A DNA stretch of 15,388 nucleotides from Pseudomonadota bacterium (GCA_023419535.1 JAEZXX010000002.1:1-15388); one strand, 5' to 3'; numbered from the stretch's first letter, positions 6,820 through 15,140 are shown. Notes: a model not told the origin generated them from the sequence alone. Numbers and translations: made by a program.

Positions 6820-9651
6820 ATGAACGCGCGAGCGACGACGAAGGCGACCCTCATGGCGGACGGCGCGGTCGATCTGCGGCTGTCAGAGATCGTCGACCGC
6901 GACGGATTGTCCGACTCGCTCCGAGCGATCGCGGACCGGGGCGGGGAGACGCGCCCCGCCGTGCTCCAGCTCCTGCGCGAGACCAACGCGCGCGGTCGCA
7001 AGGCCGCCGAGGCGATGCTGTTCCAAGACGGTGGCGGGCTGACCTGCGCCATGCGCCTCTCCGCGCTCCAGGACGCGCTGATCCGCGCGGTCCACGACTT
7101 CGCCCATGCCCACGTCTTCGGGGCGGCGAACCGCTCGGCGAGCGAGCGCATGGCGATCCTGGCGGTCGGGGGTTACGGGCGCGGCACGCTGGCGCCGGGC
7201 TCCGACATCGACCTCCTCTTCCTGCTGCCCTACAAGCAGACCGCGCTCGGCGAGCAGGTGGCCGAGTACCTCCTCTATCTGTTGTGGGATCTCGGCTTCA
7301 AGGTCGGTCACGCGACGCGCTCGGTGGAGGAGTGCATCCGCCTGTCGCGCACCGACTTCACCATCCGCACCTCGATCCTCGAGCGGCGCCTGATCGCCGG
7401 CGACGAGGCGCTTTTCGCGGAACTCGGCACGCGTTTCGACGCCGAGGTCGTCAAGGGCACCTCGGCGGAGTTCATCCGCGCCAAGCTGGAGGAACGCGAC
7501 GCCCGCCACGCGCGGCTCGGCGACACGCGCTATCTGGTGGAGCCCAATGTGAAGGAGGGCAAGGGGGGCTTGCGCGACCTCCACACCCTGTTCTGGATCG
7601 CCAAGGACCACTACCGCGTCGAAAGCCGCGAGGACCTCGTCTCGGCCGGCGTCTTCTCCAGGCGCGAGGCGCGCATCTTCGCAAAGGCCGAGGATTTCCT
7701 GTGGGCCGTCCGGTGCCACATGCACTTCCTGACCGGCAAGGCGGAGGAGCGCCTGTCCTTCGATCTCCAGCCGGAGATCGCAGCGCGCCTCGGCTACAAC
7801 GCCCATCCGGGGCTGAAAGACGTCGAGCGCTTCATGAAGCACTACTTCCTGATCGCCAAGGACGTGGGCGACCTCACCGGCATCCTGTGCGCGGCGCTGG
7901 AGGAGCAGCAGGCGAAGGACGCGCCCGGCCTTCGCGGCCTCGTGCGCTCGCTTCGCCAGCGCTCGCGCAAGATTCCCGGCTCGCTGGCCTTCGCCGTCGA
8001 CAACGCCCGCATCGTCGCCACCGGCCGGACGGTGTTCCAGGACGATCCCGTCAATCTCATCCGCGTCTTCCAGCTCGCCGCCCATCACGGGCTGGAATAC
8101 CATCCGGACACGCTGAAGCTGATCCGCCGGTCGCTGCGCCACGTCGATGCGGCTCTACGCGAGAACCGCGAGGCGAACTCGCTCTTCCTCGACGTCCTGA
8201 CCGACCGCCGCGACCCCGAACTGCACCTTCGCCGCATGAACGAGGCGGGCGTCCTCGGGCGCTTCATCCCCGAGTTCGGCAAGATCGTCGCGATGATGCA
8301 GTTCAACATGTATCATCACTACACGGTCGACGAGCACCTGCTCCGCTCCATCGCGGTCATGTCGCAGCTGGAGCGCGGGCAGCTCTCCTCCGAACTGCCG
8401 CTGACGAGCGGCTATGTCGGGCAGATCCGCGACCGCGTGCCGCTCTACGTGGCGCTCCTCCTCCACGACATCGCCAAGGGGCGCCCGGAGGACCATTCGG
8501 TCGCCGGCGAGCGGATCGCGCGAGAACTCTGCCCGCGCTTCGGGCTCGACGAGCGGGAGACCGACCTCGTCGCCTGGCTGGTGCGCGACCATCTCGTCAT
8601 GTCCATGGTCGCCCAGCAGCGCGACCTGACGGACCGCCGCACGATCCTGGACTTCGCAACCCGCGTCCAGACGCTGGACCGGCTGAAGCTGCTCGCGATC
8701 CTCACCGTCTGCGACATCCGGGCGGTCGGCCCGGGCGTCTGGAACGGATGGAAGGGCCAGCTCATCCGCACCCTCTACATGGAGACCGAGCCGGTTCTGA
8801 CCGGCGGCTTCGCGCAGGAGCCGCGCGGACGTCGCGTCGCGCAGGCCAAGGAGGAACTGGCAAGCGCCCTCTCCGACTGGCCCGAGGCGGACCGCACCGC
8901 CGCCATCGAGCGCCAGTACCCGAACTACTTCCTCACCGTCTCCTTGGAGGACCAGAAGCGCCACGCGGCCTTCGTGCGCGCGGCCGGCGAGTCGCGCGAA
9001 TTCGCGACCGAGATGCGCACCGACCGCTTCCGCGGCGTGACCGAGATCACGGTGCTGGCGCCCGACCATCCGCGTCTTCTGTCCTTCATCACCGGCGGCT
9101 GCGCGGCGGCCGGCGCCAACATCGCCGATGCCCAGATCTTCACCATGACGGACGGGCGCGCGCTCGACATCGTCACCGTCAACCGCGAATTTCCCGAGGA
9201 CGCCGACGAGCTGCGCCGGGCCGAGCGCATCGCCAAGAACATCCAGGCGCTGCTCGGGGGGCGCGAGGCCGTGCCCGCGCTTCTCGCGCGGCGGCGTTCG
9301 CGCGACCTCTCCTCCTTCGCCGTCTCGCCGCGCGTCTCGGTCACCAACGAGCTCTCGGACCGCCTGACGGTGCTGGAGGTGGAGGGGCTCGACCGCATCG
9401 GCCTGCTCTCCGACCTCACCGGCGCGATCTCGGACCTCAATCTCGACATCCGCTCGGCGCACATCTCGACCTATGGCGAGAAGGTCGTCGACGTCTTCTA
9501 CGTCACCGACCTTCTCGGCATGAAGGTGACGGGCGAAAGCCGCGCCGAGCGGATCGAGCGGCGGCTCCTGTCGGTGCTGGAAAGCGCCGAGGGGGAAATC
9601 TCCTCGGCCTCGGCCATGCCGTCCACGGTCGCCTTCGGCATGAGCGCCTGA
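6820..9651 (+). CDS. glnD: Bifunctional PII uridylyltransferase / uridylyl-removing enzyme GlnD
   Basis: GlnD senses glutamine and adds UMP to, or removes it from, PII proteins (GlnB/GlnK), thereby controlling ammonium assimilation. The 943-residue product matches the family length. The nucleotidyltransferase domain has GGYGRG (117-122) and the metal-binding SDID with D129 and D131. The HD hydrolase domain has LLHDIAKG with H549-D550, followed by DHSVAGERIA and RDHLVMS. Two ACT domains for glutamine sensing begin near residues 745 (LAPDHPRLLSFI) and 848 (LTVLEVEGLDRIGLLSDL). The ATG at 6820 is upstream-most and is preceded by GGA at six bases and by the AAGGGG arm of a palindrome. An internal ATG at 6853 is a weaker alternative. 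murJ starts four bases after the stop, so the two are cotranscribed. All catalytic motifs are intact. Confidence 0.98.
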   Translation: MNARATTKATLMADGAVDLRLSEIVDRDGLSDSLRAIADRGGETRPAVLQLLRETNARGRKAAEAMLFQDGGGLTCAMRLSALQDALIRAVHDFAHAHVFGAANRSASERMAILAVGGYGRGTLAPGSDIDLLFLLPYKQTALGEQVAEYLLYLLWDLGFKVGHATRSVEECIRLSRTDFTIRTSILERRLIAGDEALFAELGTRFDAEVVKGTSAEFIRAKLEERDARHARLGDTRYLVEPNVKEGKGGLRDLHTLFWIAKDHYRVESREDLVSAGVFSRREARIFAKAEDFLWAVRCHMHFLTGKAEERLSFDLQPEIAARLGYNAHPGLKDVERFMKHYFLIAKDVGDLTGILCAALEEQQAKDAPGLRGLVRSLRQRSRKIPGSLAFAVDNARIVATGRTVFQDDPVNLIRVFQLAAHHGLEYHPDTLKLIRRSLRHVDAALRENREANSLFLDVLTDRRDPELHLRRMNEAGVLGRFIPEFGKIVAMMQFNMYHHYTVDEHLLRSIAVMSQLERGQLSSELPLTSGYVGQIRDRVPLYVALLLHDIAKGRPEDHSVAGERIARELCPRFGLDERETDLVAWLVRDHLVMSMVAQQRDLTDRRTILDFATRVQTLDRLKLLAILTVCDIRAVGPGVWNGWKGQLIRTLYMETEPVLTGGFAQEPRGRRVAQAKEELASALSDWPEADRTAAIERQYPNYFLTVSLEDQKRHAAFVRAAGESREFATEMRTDRFRGVTEITVLAPDHPRLLSFITGGCAAAGANIADAQIFTMTDGRALDIVTVNREFPEDADELRRAERIAKNIQALLGGREAVPALLARRRSRDLSSFAVSPRVSVTNELSDRLTVLEVEGLDRIGLLSDLTGAISDLNLDIRSAHISTYGEKVVDVFYVTDLLGMKVTGESRAERIERRLLSVLESAEGEISSASAMPSTVAFGMSA

Positions 9652-9655
9652 CCCC

Positions 9656-11257
9656 GTGAACCTTCTCGCCAAATTCTCCACCGTCGGGGCCGCGACGCTC
9701 GCCTCCCGCATCTTCGGCTTCGTGCGCGAGATGATGATGGCGGCCGCGCTCGGCGTCGGCCCCGTGGCGGACGCCTTCAACATGGCGTTCCGCTTCCCGA
9801 ACCTCTTCCGCCGCCTCTTTGCCGAAGGCGCCTTCAACGCCGCCTTCATCCCGCTCTTCGCCCGCTCGCTGGAGGAGGACGGAGAGAACGGTGCCAGGCG
9901 CTTCGCCGCCGAAATCTTCTCGACGCTCTTCACCGTGCTCCTGACGCTGACGCTTCTGGCGCTCGCCTTCACGCCCTTCCTCGTGCGCACCGTCATCGCG
10001 CCGGGCCTGGCCTTCTGCGTGGAGGAGGCGGGCGGCGCACAGGCGCTGACCTGCGCGGAGCGCTTCGACATCACCGTCGCCTTCACGCGGATCATGCTGC
10101 CCTATCTCGCCTGCATGTCGCTGATGGCGATGGTCGCGGGCATCCTCAACGCCTACCGCCGCTTCTTCGTCGCCGCGCTCGCCCCGACGCTGTTGAACCT
10201 CGTCCTCATCGCGGTCCTGCTCTGGGGCTGGCATGTCGGCGCCGCGACCATCGAGATCGGCTATCTCATGAGCTGGGGCGTGCTTGCCGCCGGCATCCTG
10301 CAGCTCGGCGCCGTCACCTTCGCCATGCGCGCGATGGGCTTCTCGATCGCGATCCGCCGACCGCGCTGGACGCCGGGGCTGAAGCGCCTCCTGGTGCTCG
10401 CCGGGCCGGCGGCGCTGATCGGCGGCATCACGCAGATCAACCTCTTCGTCGGGCAGGCCATCGCCTCCTTCCAGCCGGGGGCGGTCTCGATCCTCTCCTA
10501 CGCCGACCGGCCCTACCAGCTGCCGCTCGGCATGGTGGGCGTCGCGATCGGCGTCGTGCTCCTGCCCGAGCTGTCGCGCGCCCTGAAGGGCGGGCGAATG
10601 GTCGAGGCCCAGCACACGCAGAACCGGGCGCTGGAGTTCGCGCTGTTCCTGACGGTGCCGGCCGCCGTCGCGCTGTTCCTCATCCCCGAGCCGATCGTGC
10701 GCGTCCTCTACGAGCGCGGCGCCTTCACGAGCGCCGAGACGGTGTCGGTCGCCGCCGTCCTCGGCCTCTACGCGCTGGGGCTTCCCGCCTTCGTCCTCAT
10801 CAAGGTGTTCTCGCCAGGCTATTTCGCGCGCGAGGACACGAGGACGCCGATGATCGTGACCGGCGCCTCCGCCTTCGCCAACATCGTCCTGTCGCTGATC
10901 CTCTTCTACTATCTCGCCGAGCGCGGCATCGCGCTCGCCACCACGCTCGCGGGCTGGCTGAACGCGGTCCTCCTCTACTGGGGCCTGAAGCGCCGGGGCC
11001 TTTGGGAGGGAGACCGTGCGCTCCTCAAGCGCTCGGCCCTCGTCCTCCTCTCCTCGCTGGTCATGGGCGCCGCGCTCCTGGCGCTCCTGTCCGTGCTCGA
11101 GGGCTGGCTCGCCGCCGATGCCGGGCTGCACGCCCAGCTCCTCGGCGTCGCCGTCCTCGTCGGCGCGGGCATCGCGGTCTACGGTGTCCTGTGTCTTGCG
11201 ACAGGGGCGGCGGATCGCGGCCTCGTGCTGCGGCTTCTCAAGCGCCGGCGCGCTTGA
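9656..11257 (+). CDS. murJ: Lipid II flippase MurJ (MviN)
   Basis: MurJ moves the peptidoglycan precursor lipid II across the inner membrane. The 533-residue protein has the family's polytopic pattern of about 14 membrane segments and the conserved N-terminal region RIFGFVREMMMAAALGVG, then DAFNMAFRFPNLFRRLFAEG and AFNAAFIPLFAR. The segments PYQLPLGMVGVAIGVVLLPE and RVLYERGAFT are also characteristic of MurJ. Initiation is at GTG 9656, four bases after the glnD stop, with no strong ribosome binding site of its own. Translational coupling to glnD is therefore likely, and the pairing glnD-murJ is common in rhizobia. One oddity is an insertion with two cysteines (C121 and C133) in the loop after the third predicted membrane segment, which should face the periplasm. 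The stop codon lies inside an 8-bp hairpin. Confidence 0.97.
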   Translation: MNLLAKFSTVGAATLASRIFGFVREMMMAAALGVGPVADAFNMAFRFPNLFRRLFAEGAFNAAFIPLFARSLEEDGENGARRFAAEIFSTLFTVLLTLTLLALAFTPFLVRTVIAPGLAFCVEEAGGAQALTCAERFDITVAFTRIMLPYLACMSLMAMVAGILNAYRRFFVAALAPTLLNLVLIAVLLWGWHVGAATIEIGYLMSWGVLAAGILQLGAVTFAMRAMGFSIAIRRPRWTPGLKRLLVLAGPAALIGGITQINLFVGQAIASFQPGAVSILSYADRPYQLPLGMVGVAIGVVLLPELSRALKGGRMVEAQHTQNRALEFALFLTVPAAVALFLIPEPIVRVLYERGAFTSAETVSVAAVLGLYALGLPAFVLIKVFSPGYFAREDTRTPMIVTGASAFANIVLSLILFYYLAERGIALATTLAGWLNAVLLYWGLKRRGLWEGDRALLKRSALVLLSSLVMGAALLALLSVLEGWLAADAGLHAQLLGVAVLVGAGIAVYGVLCLATGAADRGLVLRLLKRRRA

Positions 11258-11266
11258 TCGCGCCGG
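11245..11266 (+). terminator. Hairpin at the murJ stop, possible weak terminator
   Basis: CCGGCGCG (11245-11252) pairs perfectly with CGCGCCGG (11259-11266) around the six-base loop CTTGAT, and the murJ TGA lies in that loop. The stem is very stable, but no T run follows, so it may be a pause, an RNA-stabilising end or a poor terminator. The 138-base gap before trpS supports some separation of transcription there. Confidence 0.35.
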
Positions 11267-11395
11267 AACGCTGCAATAAGGCCCTCGCTCGGCAGAACGT
11301 CTCTCGACGCATTGCCCCGTGCCGACGCGATCCCGCCTCGGCCGAAATGCTCAATGGACCGGCTCCACCCCGGCCCGCTTCGAGGATGTTTCGCC

Positions 11396-12463
11396 ATGGC
11401 AGAGTTCGAACCGCGCATCTTCTCCGGCGCGCAGCCCTCCGGGAACCTGCATCTCGGCAACTATCTCGGCGCCGTCCGTCGCTGGGTGGAGCTGCAGTCG
11501 CAGTATCCGTGCCTGTTCTGCGTGGTGGACCTCCACGCGATCACCGTCTGGCAGGACCCCGAGGAGCTGCAGCGCCAGACCCGCGAGGTCGCGGCCGCCT
11601 ACATCGCAGCCGGCATCGACACCAGGACGCACATCCTCTTCAACCAGAGCCGGGTGAAGGAGCATACCGAGCTCGCCTGGATCTTCAACTGCGTCGCGCG
11701 GATCGGCTGGATGAACCGCATGACGCAGTTCAAGGACAAGGCCGGCAAGGACCGCGAGAACGCCTCGCTCGGCCTGCTCGCCTATCCGAGCCTGATGGCC
11801 GCCGACATCCTCGCCTACCGCGCCACCCACGTGCCGGTCGGCGACGACCAGAAGCAGCATCTGGAGCTGACGCGCGACATCGCGGCGAAGTTCAACAACG
11901 ACTATTCGACCCGCATCGCTGAGAAGGGGTTCGGCATCCCGATGAAGATGGGCGAGGAGACCGTGAACGGCTTCTTCCCGCTCGCCGAACCGCTGATCGG
12001 CGGGCCGGCGACGCGCGTCATGAGCCTGAAGGACGGGTCGAAGAAGATGTCGAAGTCGGACCCCTCCGACCTCTCGCGCATCAACCTGACCGACGACCAG
12101 GACGCGATCGCCCGGAAGATCCGCAAGGCCAAGACCGATTCGGACAATCTGCCCTCCGAGGTCGCGGGGCTCGCGGGCCGCGCCGAGGCCGACAATCTCG
12201 TCGGAATCTACGCCGCCCTGTCGGGCCGCACCAAGCAGGACGTCCTGACCGAGTTCGGCGGCAAGGCCTTTTCCGCGTTCAAGCCGGCGCTCGCCAACCT
12301 CGCGGTGGAGACGGTCGGTCCGATCGCGGGCGAGATGCGGCGCATCCTGGCCGATCCGGCGGAGATCGACGCCACGCTGCGCGAGGGCGGCAACCGCGCC
12401 CGCGAGATCGCCTCGACGACGCTGTCCCAGGTGAAGGAGATCGTCGGCCTCCTCGACGATTGA
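11396..12463 (+). CDS. trpS: Tryptophanyl-tRNA synthetase
   Basis: TrpS attaches tryptophan to tRNA-Trp. The 355-residue class I synthetase has the HIGH-like HLGN at 19-22 within GAQPSGNLHLGNYLGA, and KMSKS at 217-221. Between them are LMAADILAY and the VPVGDDQKQHLELTRD segment, both diagnostic of the bacterial enzyme and lining the active site. The ATG at 11396 is chosen because GAGGAT (11382-11387) lies upstream and the protein then begins just before the first conserved strand. An in-frame ATG at 11354 would add 14 residues that look non-coding. The cognate tRNA-Trp gene lies about 8 kb upstream in this same window. The gene for a universal stress protein follows after 37 bp. Confidence 0.98.
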   Translation: MAEFEPRIFSGAQPSGNLHLGNYLGAVRRWVELQSQYPCLFCVVDLHAITVWQDPEELQRQTREVAAAYIAAGIDTRTHILFNQSRVKEHTELAWIFNCVARIGWMNRMTQFKDKAGKDRENASLGLLAYPSLMAADILAYRATHVPVGDDQKQHLELTRDIAAKFNNDYSTRIAEKGFGIPMKMGEETVNGFFPLAEPLIGGPATRVMSLKDGSKKMSKSDPSDLSRINLTDDQDAIARKIRKAKTDSDNLPSEVAGLAGRAEADNLVGIYAALSGRTKQDVLTEFGGKAFSAFKPALANLAVETVGPIAGEMRRILADPAEIDATLREGGNRAREIASTTLSQVKEIVGLLDD

Positions 12464-12500
12464 GCTTGCGAAGGGGGCGACCACCCGCCATCTTCCCGCC

Positions 12501-12992
12501 ATGGTCTCCAGACGTCTCGGCCGCAGCGAAGGCGGCAAGCGCAAGTTCCTGGCCGTCATCGACGAGACGCCCGAATGCGGGCGCGCGGCACGCTATGCCG
12601 CAGCCCGTGCGCAGGCGAGCGGCGGCGCGGCCGTCTTCCTCTACGTGATCGCCCCCGGCGACTTCCAGCACTGGCTGGGCGTCGAGGAGATCATGCGCGC
12701 CGAGGCGCGCGAGGAGGCTGAGACGCGTCTCGCCCGCATCGGCGACGAGATGCGCGAGGCGATCGGCGTCGAGCCGGAAACGGTCGTGCGCGAGGGGAAG
12801 GCTGAGGAGGAGATCCACGCTCTGATCGAGGCCGATCGCGAGATCGCGATCCTCGTCCTCGCAGCCTCGGTCTCGACCGAGGGGCCGGGGCCCCTCGTCT
12901 CGGCGGTGGCGGGACGGGCCAATCCCTTCGCGATCCCCGTCACCATCGTTCCCGCGACGCTGACCGATGAGGAGATCGCCAGCCTCGCCTAA
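12501..12992 (+). CDS. UspA-family universal stress protein
   Basis: The 163-residue protein has the single-domain UspA fold: first strand KFLAVIDETPECGRAARYAA, second strand AAVFLYVIAP, a helix rich in Glu and Arg (EEIMRAEAREEAETRLARI), then REGKAEEEIHALIEA and the strand ILVLAASVST. The usual ATP-binding glycine pattern G-x2-G-x9-G-S/T is altered to AASVSTEGPGPLVSAVAG, so classical ATP binding is uncertain. A related EGPGPL sequence is, from memory, usual for the copy next to trpS in rhizobia. The ATG at 12501 is the first start in the frame; no good ribosome binding site is close, the nearest purine run (GAAGGGGG) being more than 20 bases upstream. Expression may rely on transcription and coupling from trpS. 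The precise stress or partner is unknown. Confidence 0.88.
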   Translation: MVSRRLGRSEGGKRKFLAVIDETPECGRAARYAAARAQASGGAAVFLYVIAPGDFQHWLGVEEIMRAEAREEAETRLARIGDEMREAIGVEPETVVREGKAEEEIHALIEADREIAILVLAASVSTEGPGPLVSAVAGRANPFAIPVTIVPATLTDEEIASLA

Positions 12993-13001
12993 TGGGGGGT
13001 G

Positions 13002-13634
13002 CTACCGGACGAGAATGCGGGGCGCGGGATCGCTCCGCCGCTCCCATCCGGCGCGCTCCAACTCCGGGATATCGGTCTCTCGTTCGGGGTGACCGAGGCA
13101 GAGATAGGCGACGAAGCGCCAGTCGCGCGGGACTACAAGATCGTGCGTCATCGGCTCGGGGTCGAGGATCGAGACCCAGCCGAGGCCCAGCCCTTCGGCC
13201 CGGGCGCAGAGCCAGAGCGTGTGCACCGCCATCACCGTCGAGTAGTGGACCGTTTCGGGCATCGTGAGGCGCCCGAGCCCGTGGCCCTGCATGGGGTCGC
13301 TCTGGCTAAAGACGGCGATCTGCACCGGGGCCCGGTCGAGCCCGGCAAGCTTCAGGCCCGCGTAGAGCCGGGCACGCTCGCCGCTCTGCCCCTCCAGCGC
13401 GGCCGCGTTCGCCCGGCAGAAATTCTCCGCCACGCGGCCGCGCCGTTCCACCGATTCCACCAGCACGAAGCGCCAGGGCTGGCTCAGCCCGACGGAGGGC
13501 GCGAGGTCGCAGGCGTCGAGGAGCCTTCGAACGAGGGCCGGGTCAACCGGTTCGGCCGAGAAGTGGCGCACGTCCCGGCGCCAGCGCAGGAGCTGTTCGA
13601 AGCCGGCACGAAATTCGGAGGAGAATCGCGTCAT
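13002..13634 (-). CDS. bluB: 5,6-Dimethylbenzimidazole synthase BluB
   Basis: BluB is a nitroreductase-fold enzyme that cannibalises reduced FMN with oxygen to make dimethylbenzimidazole, the lower ligand of cobalamin. The 210-residue protein has the family's landmarks in order: LLRWRRDVRHF near residue 15, LAPSVGLSQPWRFVLV, LYAGLKLAGLDRAPVQIAVF, LGRLTMPETVHYSTV, HTLWLCARAEGLGLGWVSIL and VAYLCLGHPE. The WRRDVRHF and GWVSIL signatures separate BluB from ordinary nitroreductases. It resembles the shorter subgroup rather than the Sinorhizobium type with a longer N-terminus. The ATG at 13634 follows GGGAGG with no spacing at all, which is unusual; no better start is visible. It converges on the stress-protein gene with nine bases between and diverges from nfuA. 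No cobalamin riboswitch fits in the 121-bp upstream gap. Confidence 0.93.
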   Translation of the reverse strand: MTRFSSEFRAGFEQLLRWRRDVRHFSAEPVDPALVRRLLDACDLAPSVGLSQPWRFVLVESVERRGRVAENFCRANAAALEGQSGERARLYAGLKLAGLDRAPVQIAVFSQSDPMQGHGLGRLTMPETVHYSTVMAVHTLWLCARAEGLGLGWVSILDPEPMTHDLVVPRDWRFVAYLCLGHPERETDIPELERAGWERRSDPAPRILVR

Positions 13635-13686
13635 CCTCCCTTCTAGCCGCTTCGCCTGCGGGCGGCGCGGTGCGGAACGCTTTTGC

Positions 13687-13715
13687 TTGCGGGCAGGCAG
13701 GCGTGCGCCTATCTG
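13687..13715 (+). promoter_or_regulatory. Candidate promoter of nfuA
   Basis: TTGCGG (13687-13692) and TATCTG (13710-13715) are spaced by 17 bases in the divergent bluB-nfuA gap. Transcription would begin about 35 bases before the nfuA ATG. A promoter is expected here because bluB on the other strand breaks the upstream read-through. The hexamers are only partial matches. Confidence 0.33.
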
Positions 13716-13755
13716 CCGGAGAGACAGCCGAAGACCCCGAGCGCGCGAGGCCGCC

Positions 13756-14331
13756 ATGTTCATCCAGACCGAGACGACGCCGAACCCGCAGACGCTCAAG
13801 TTCCTTCCCGGACGCGTCGTGCTGGAGACCGGAACGGCCGAGTTCCTCGATCCGGCAGAAGCCGAAGCCCGCTCGCCCCTCGCCGCGCGTCTGCTCGGCA
13901 TCGACGGCGTCGAGGGCGTCTTCTTCGGCTACGACTTCGTCACCGTCACGCGCGACGGCACCCCCTGGGAGCATCTGAAGCCGGCGATCCTCGCCGGGCT
14001 GATGGAGCATTTCGTCGCCGGACGTCCCGTCATGGCGGGGCCGGCGCGCGACCATTCGACCGATTCGGGCGAGGAGTTCTTCGAGCCCGGCGACGCGCCG
14101 ATCGTCTCGACCATCAAGGAGCTTCTCGACACACGGGTTCGCCCGGCCGTGGCGCAGGACGGCGGCGACATCACCTTCCGCGGCTTCCGCGACGGCGTCG
14201 TCTTCCTCAACATGCGCGGGGCCTGCGCCGGCTGTCCGTCCTCGACGGCGACGCTGAAGAGCGGCATCGAGAACCTCCTGCGGCACTTCGTGCCCGAGGT
14301 CGAGGCCGTCGAGGCCATGGAAGCGGCCTGA
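13756..14331 (+). CDS. nfuA: NfuA/NifU-type iron-sulfur cluster carrier protein
   Basis: This protein carries Fe-S clusters and passes them to target enzymes. The 191-residue product has an N-terminal Nfu domain beginning MFIQTETTPNPQTLKFLPG, the hallmark of the alphaproteobacterial and mitochondrial NFU1 type. Its C-terminal NifU-like domain has VAQDGGDITFRGF, then the cluster-binding CAGC with C157 and C160 followed by PSSTATLK. Both cysteines are present. The ATG at 13756 has CGAGG five bases upstream. tsaB follows after 11 bp, so they are likely cotranscribed. The promoter suggested at 13687-13715 would drive both. Because the N-terminal domain lacks the scaffold cysteines of NifU, it is a carrier rather than a nitrogenase-specific NifU. 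Confidence 0.95.
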   Translation: MFIQTETTPNPQTLKFLPGRVVLETGTAEFLDPAEAEARSPLAARLLGIDGVEGVFFGYDFVTVTRDGTPWEHLKPAILAGLMEHFVAGRPVMAGPARDHSTDSGEEFFEPGDAPIVSTIKELLDTRVRPAVAQDGGDITFRGFRDGVVFLNMRGACAGCPSSTATLKSGIENLLRHFVPEVEAVEAMEAA

Positions 14332-14342
14332 GCGTCTCGCCG

Positions 14343-15047
14343 ATGAGCGAGAGCAACGCAGCCGCCGGCAGCGGGCTGCTGCTGGCGGTCGACACGACGG
14401 GCGAGCGCTGCTCGGCCTGCGTCTACGACGCGCGATCCTCCCGGGTGCTCGCTCTGGCCGAACCTGAGATCGGCAAGGGACACGCCGAGCGCCTGATGGG
14501 TGTCGTCGACGACGTCCTTGCCACTGCAGGAATCTCCTACGACGATCTGGAGCGGCTCGCCGTCGCGGTGGGACCCGGCTCCTTTACCGGCATCCGGGTC
14601 GGGGTCTCCGCCGTCCGGGGACTGGCCCTGGCGCTCGGCCGTCCCGCGGTCGGGGTCGATGTCCTGGAGGCGCTCGCTCATCCGCATCTGAATGCGGGCT
14701 CGGCGGTCCTGGCGATCCAGGACGCACGGCGGGGCGAGCTCTACGCCGCGCTCTACGCCGCGAACGGGTCCGTCCTTCGAGCGCCCGCCGTTCTCGCCCT
14801 GGACGCTCTTCCCGCGTTCGCCACGGGCGGGCAGGCGCAGAGTCTGGGCCTCGCCGGCAGCGGGGCGGCGATCGCCTCGGCGCAGCTTGCGCACGCACGC
14901 ATCGTCTCGTCCCGCGCTGAGCCCCCGATCGAGGCGGTCGCGGCGATCGGCGCGAGGCGCGTTCCCGGCGCCCCCGTCCGCCCCCTCTATCTGCGGCAGG
15001 CCGACGCTAAGCCATCATCAACCCCAAGTCTCGTCCGCGCGACTTGA
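14343..15047 (+). CDS. tsaB: tRNA t6A synthesis protein TsaB (YeaZ)
   Basis: TsaB is the non-catalytic partner of TsaD in making N6-threonylcarbamoyladenosine at position 37 of ANN-decoding tRNAs. The 234-residue protein has the ASKHA-fold start LLLAVDTTGERCSACVYD, then GKGHAERLMGVVDDVL and the family signature AVGPGSFTGIRVGVSAVRGLA around residues 75-95, followed by AIQDARRGELYAALY. The C-terminus ends with the usual PVRPLYLRQADAK. The ATG at 14343 is 11 bases after the nfuA stop and lacks a clear ribosome binding site, suggesting coupling. rimI follows, as in many bacteria, but after a rather wide 127-bp gap rather than an overlap. Confidence 0.95.
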   Translation: MSESNAAAGSGLLLAVDTTGERCSACVYDARSSRVLALAEPEIGKGHAERLMGVVDDVLATAGISYDDLERLAVAVGPGSFTGIRVGVSAVRGLALALGRPAVGVDVLEALAHPHLNAGSAVLAIQDARRGELYAALYAANGSVLRAPAVLALDALPAFATGGQAQSLGLAGSGAAIASAQLAHARIVSSRAEPPIEAVAAIGARRVPGAPVRPLYLRQADAKPSSTPSLVRAT

Positions 15048-15140
15048 TGTTCGCGCGCCTGCCGGATTTGATCTAGGCTTCGATCGTCGGATGCGGCACC
15101 CGGATGGGACCGGCTGCCGTCCGGCGATGGGTTCGGGAGA

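Noticed and set aside
7284..9659. A 791-codon plus-strand frame overlapping glnD and similar long frames opposite glnD and murJ
   Set aside because: The translations are Arg/Pro/Ala-rich shadows of glnD and murJ in other frames. The true frames show all catalytic or membrane features, so these are artefacts of high G+C.
13635..13755. Cobalamin riboswitch upstream of bluB
   Set aside because: The gap is only 121 bp, is shared with the nfuA promoter region, and shows no recognisable B12-box sequence.
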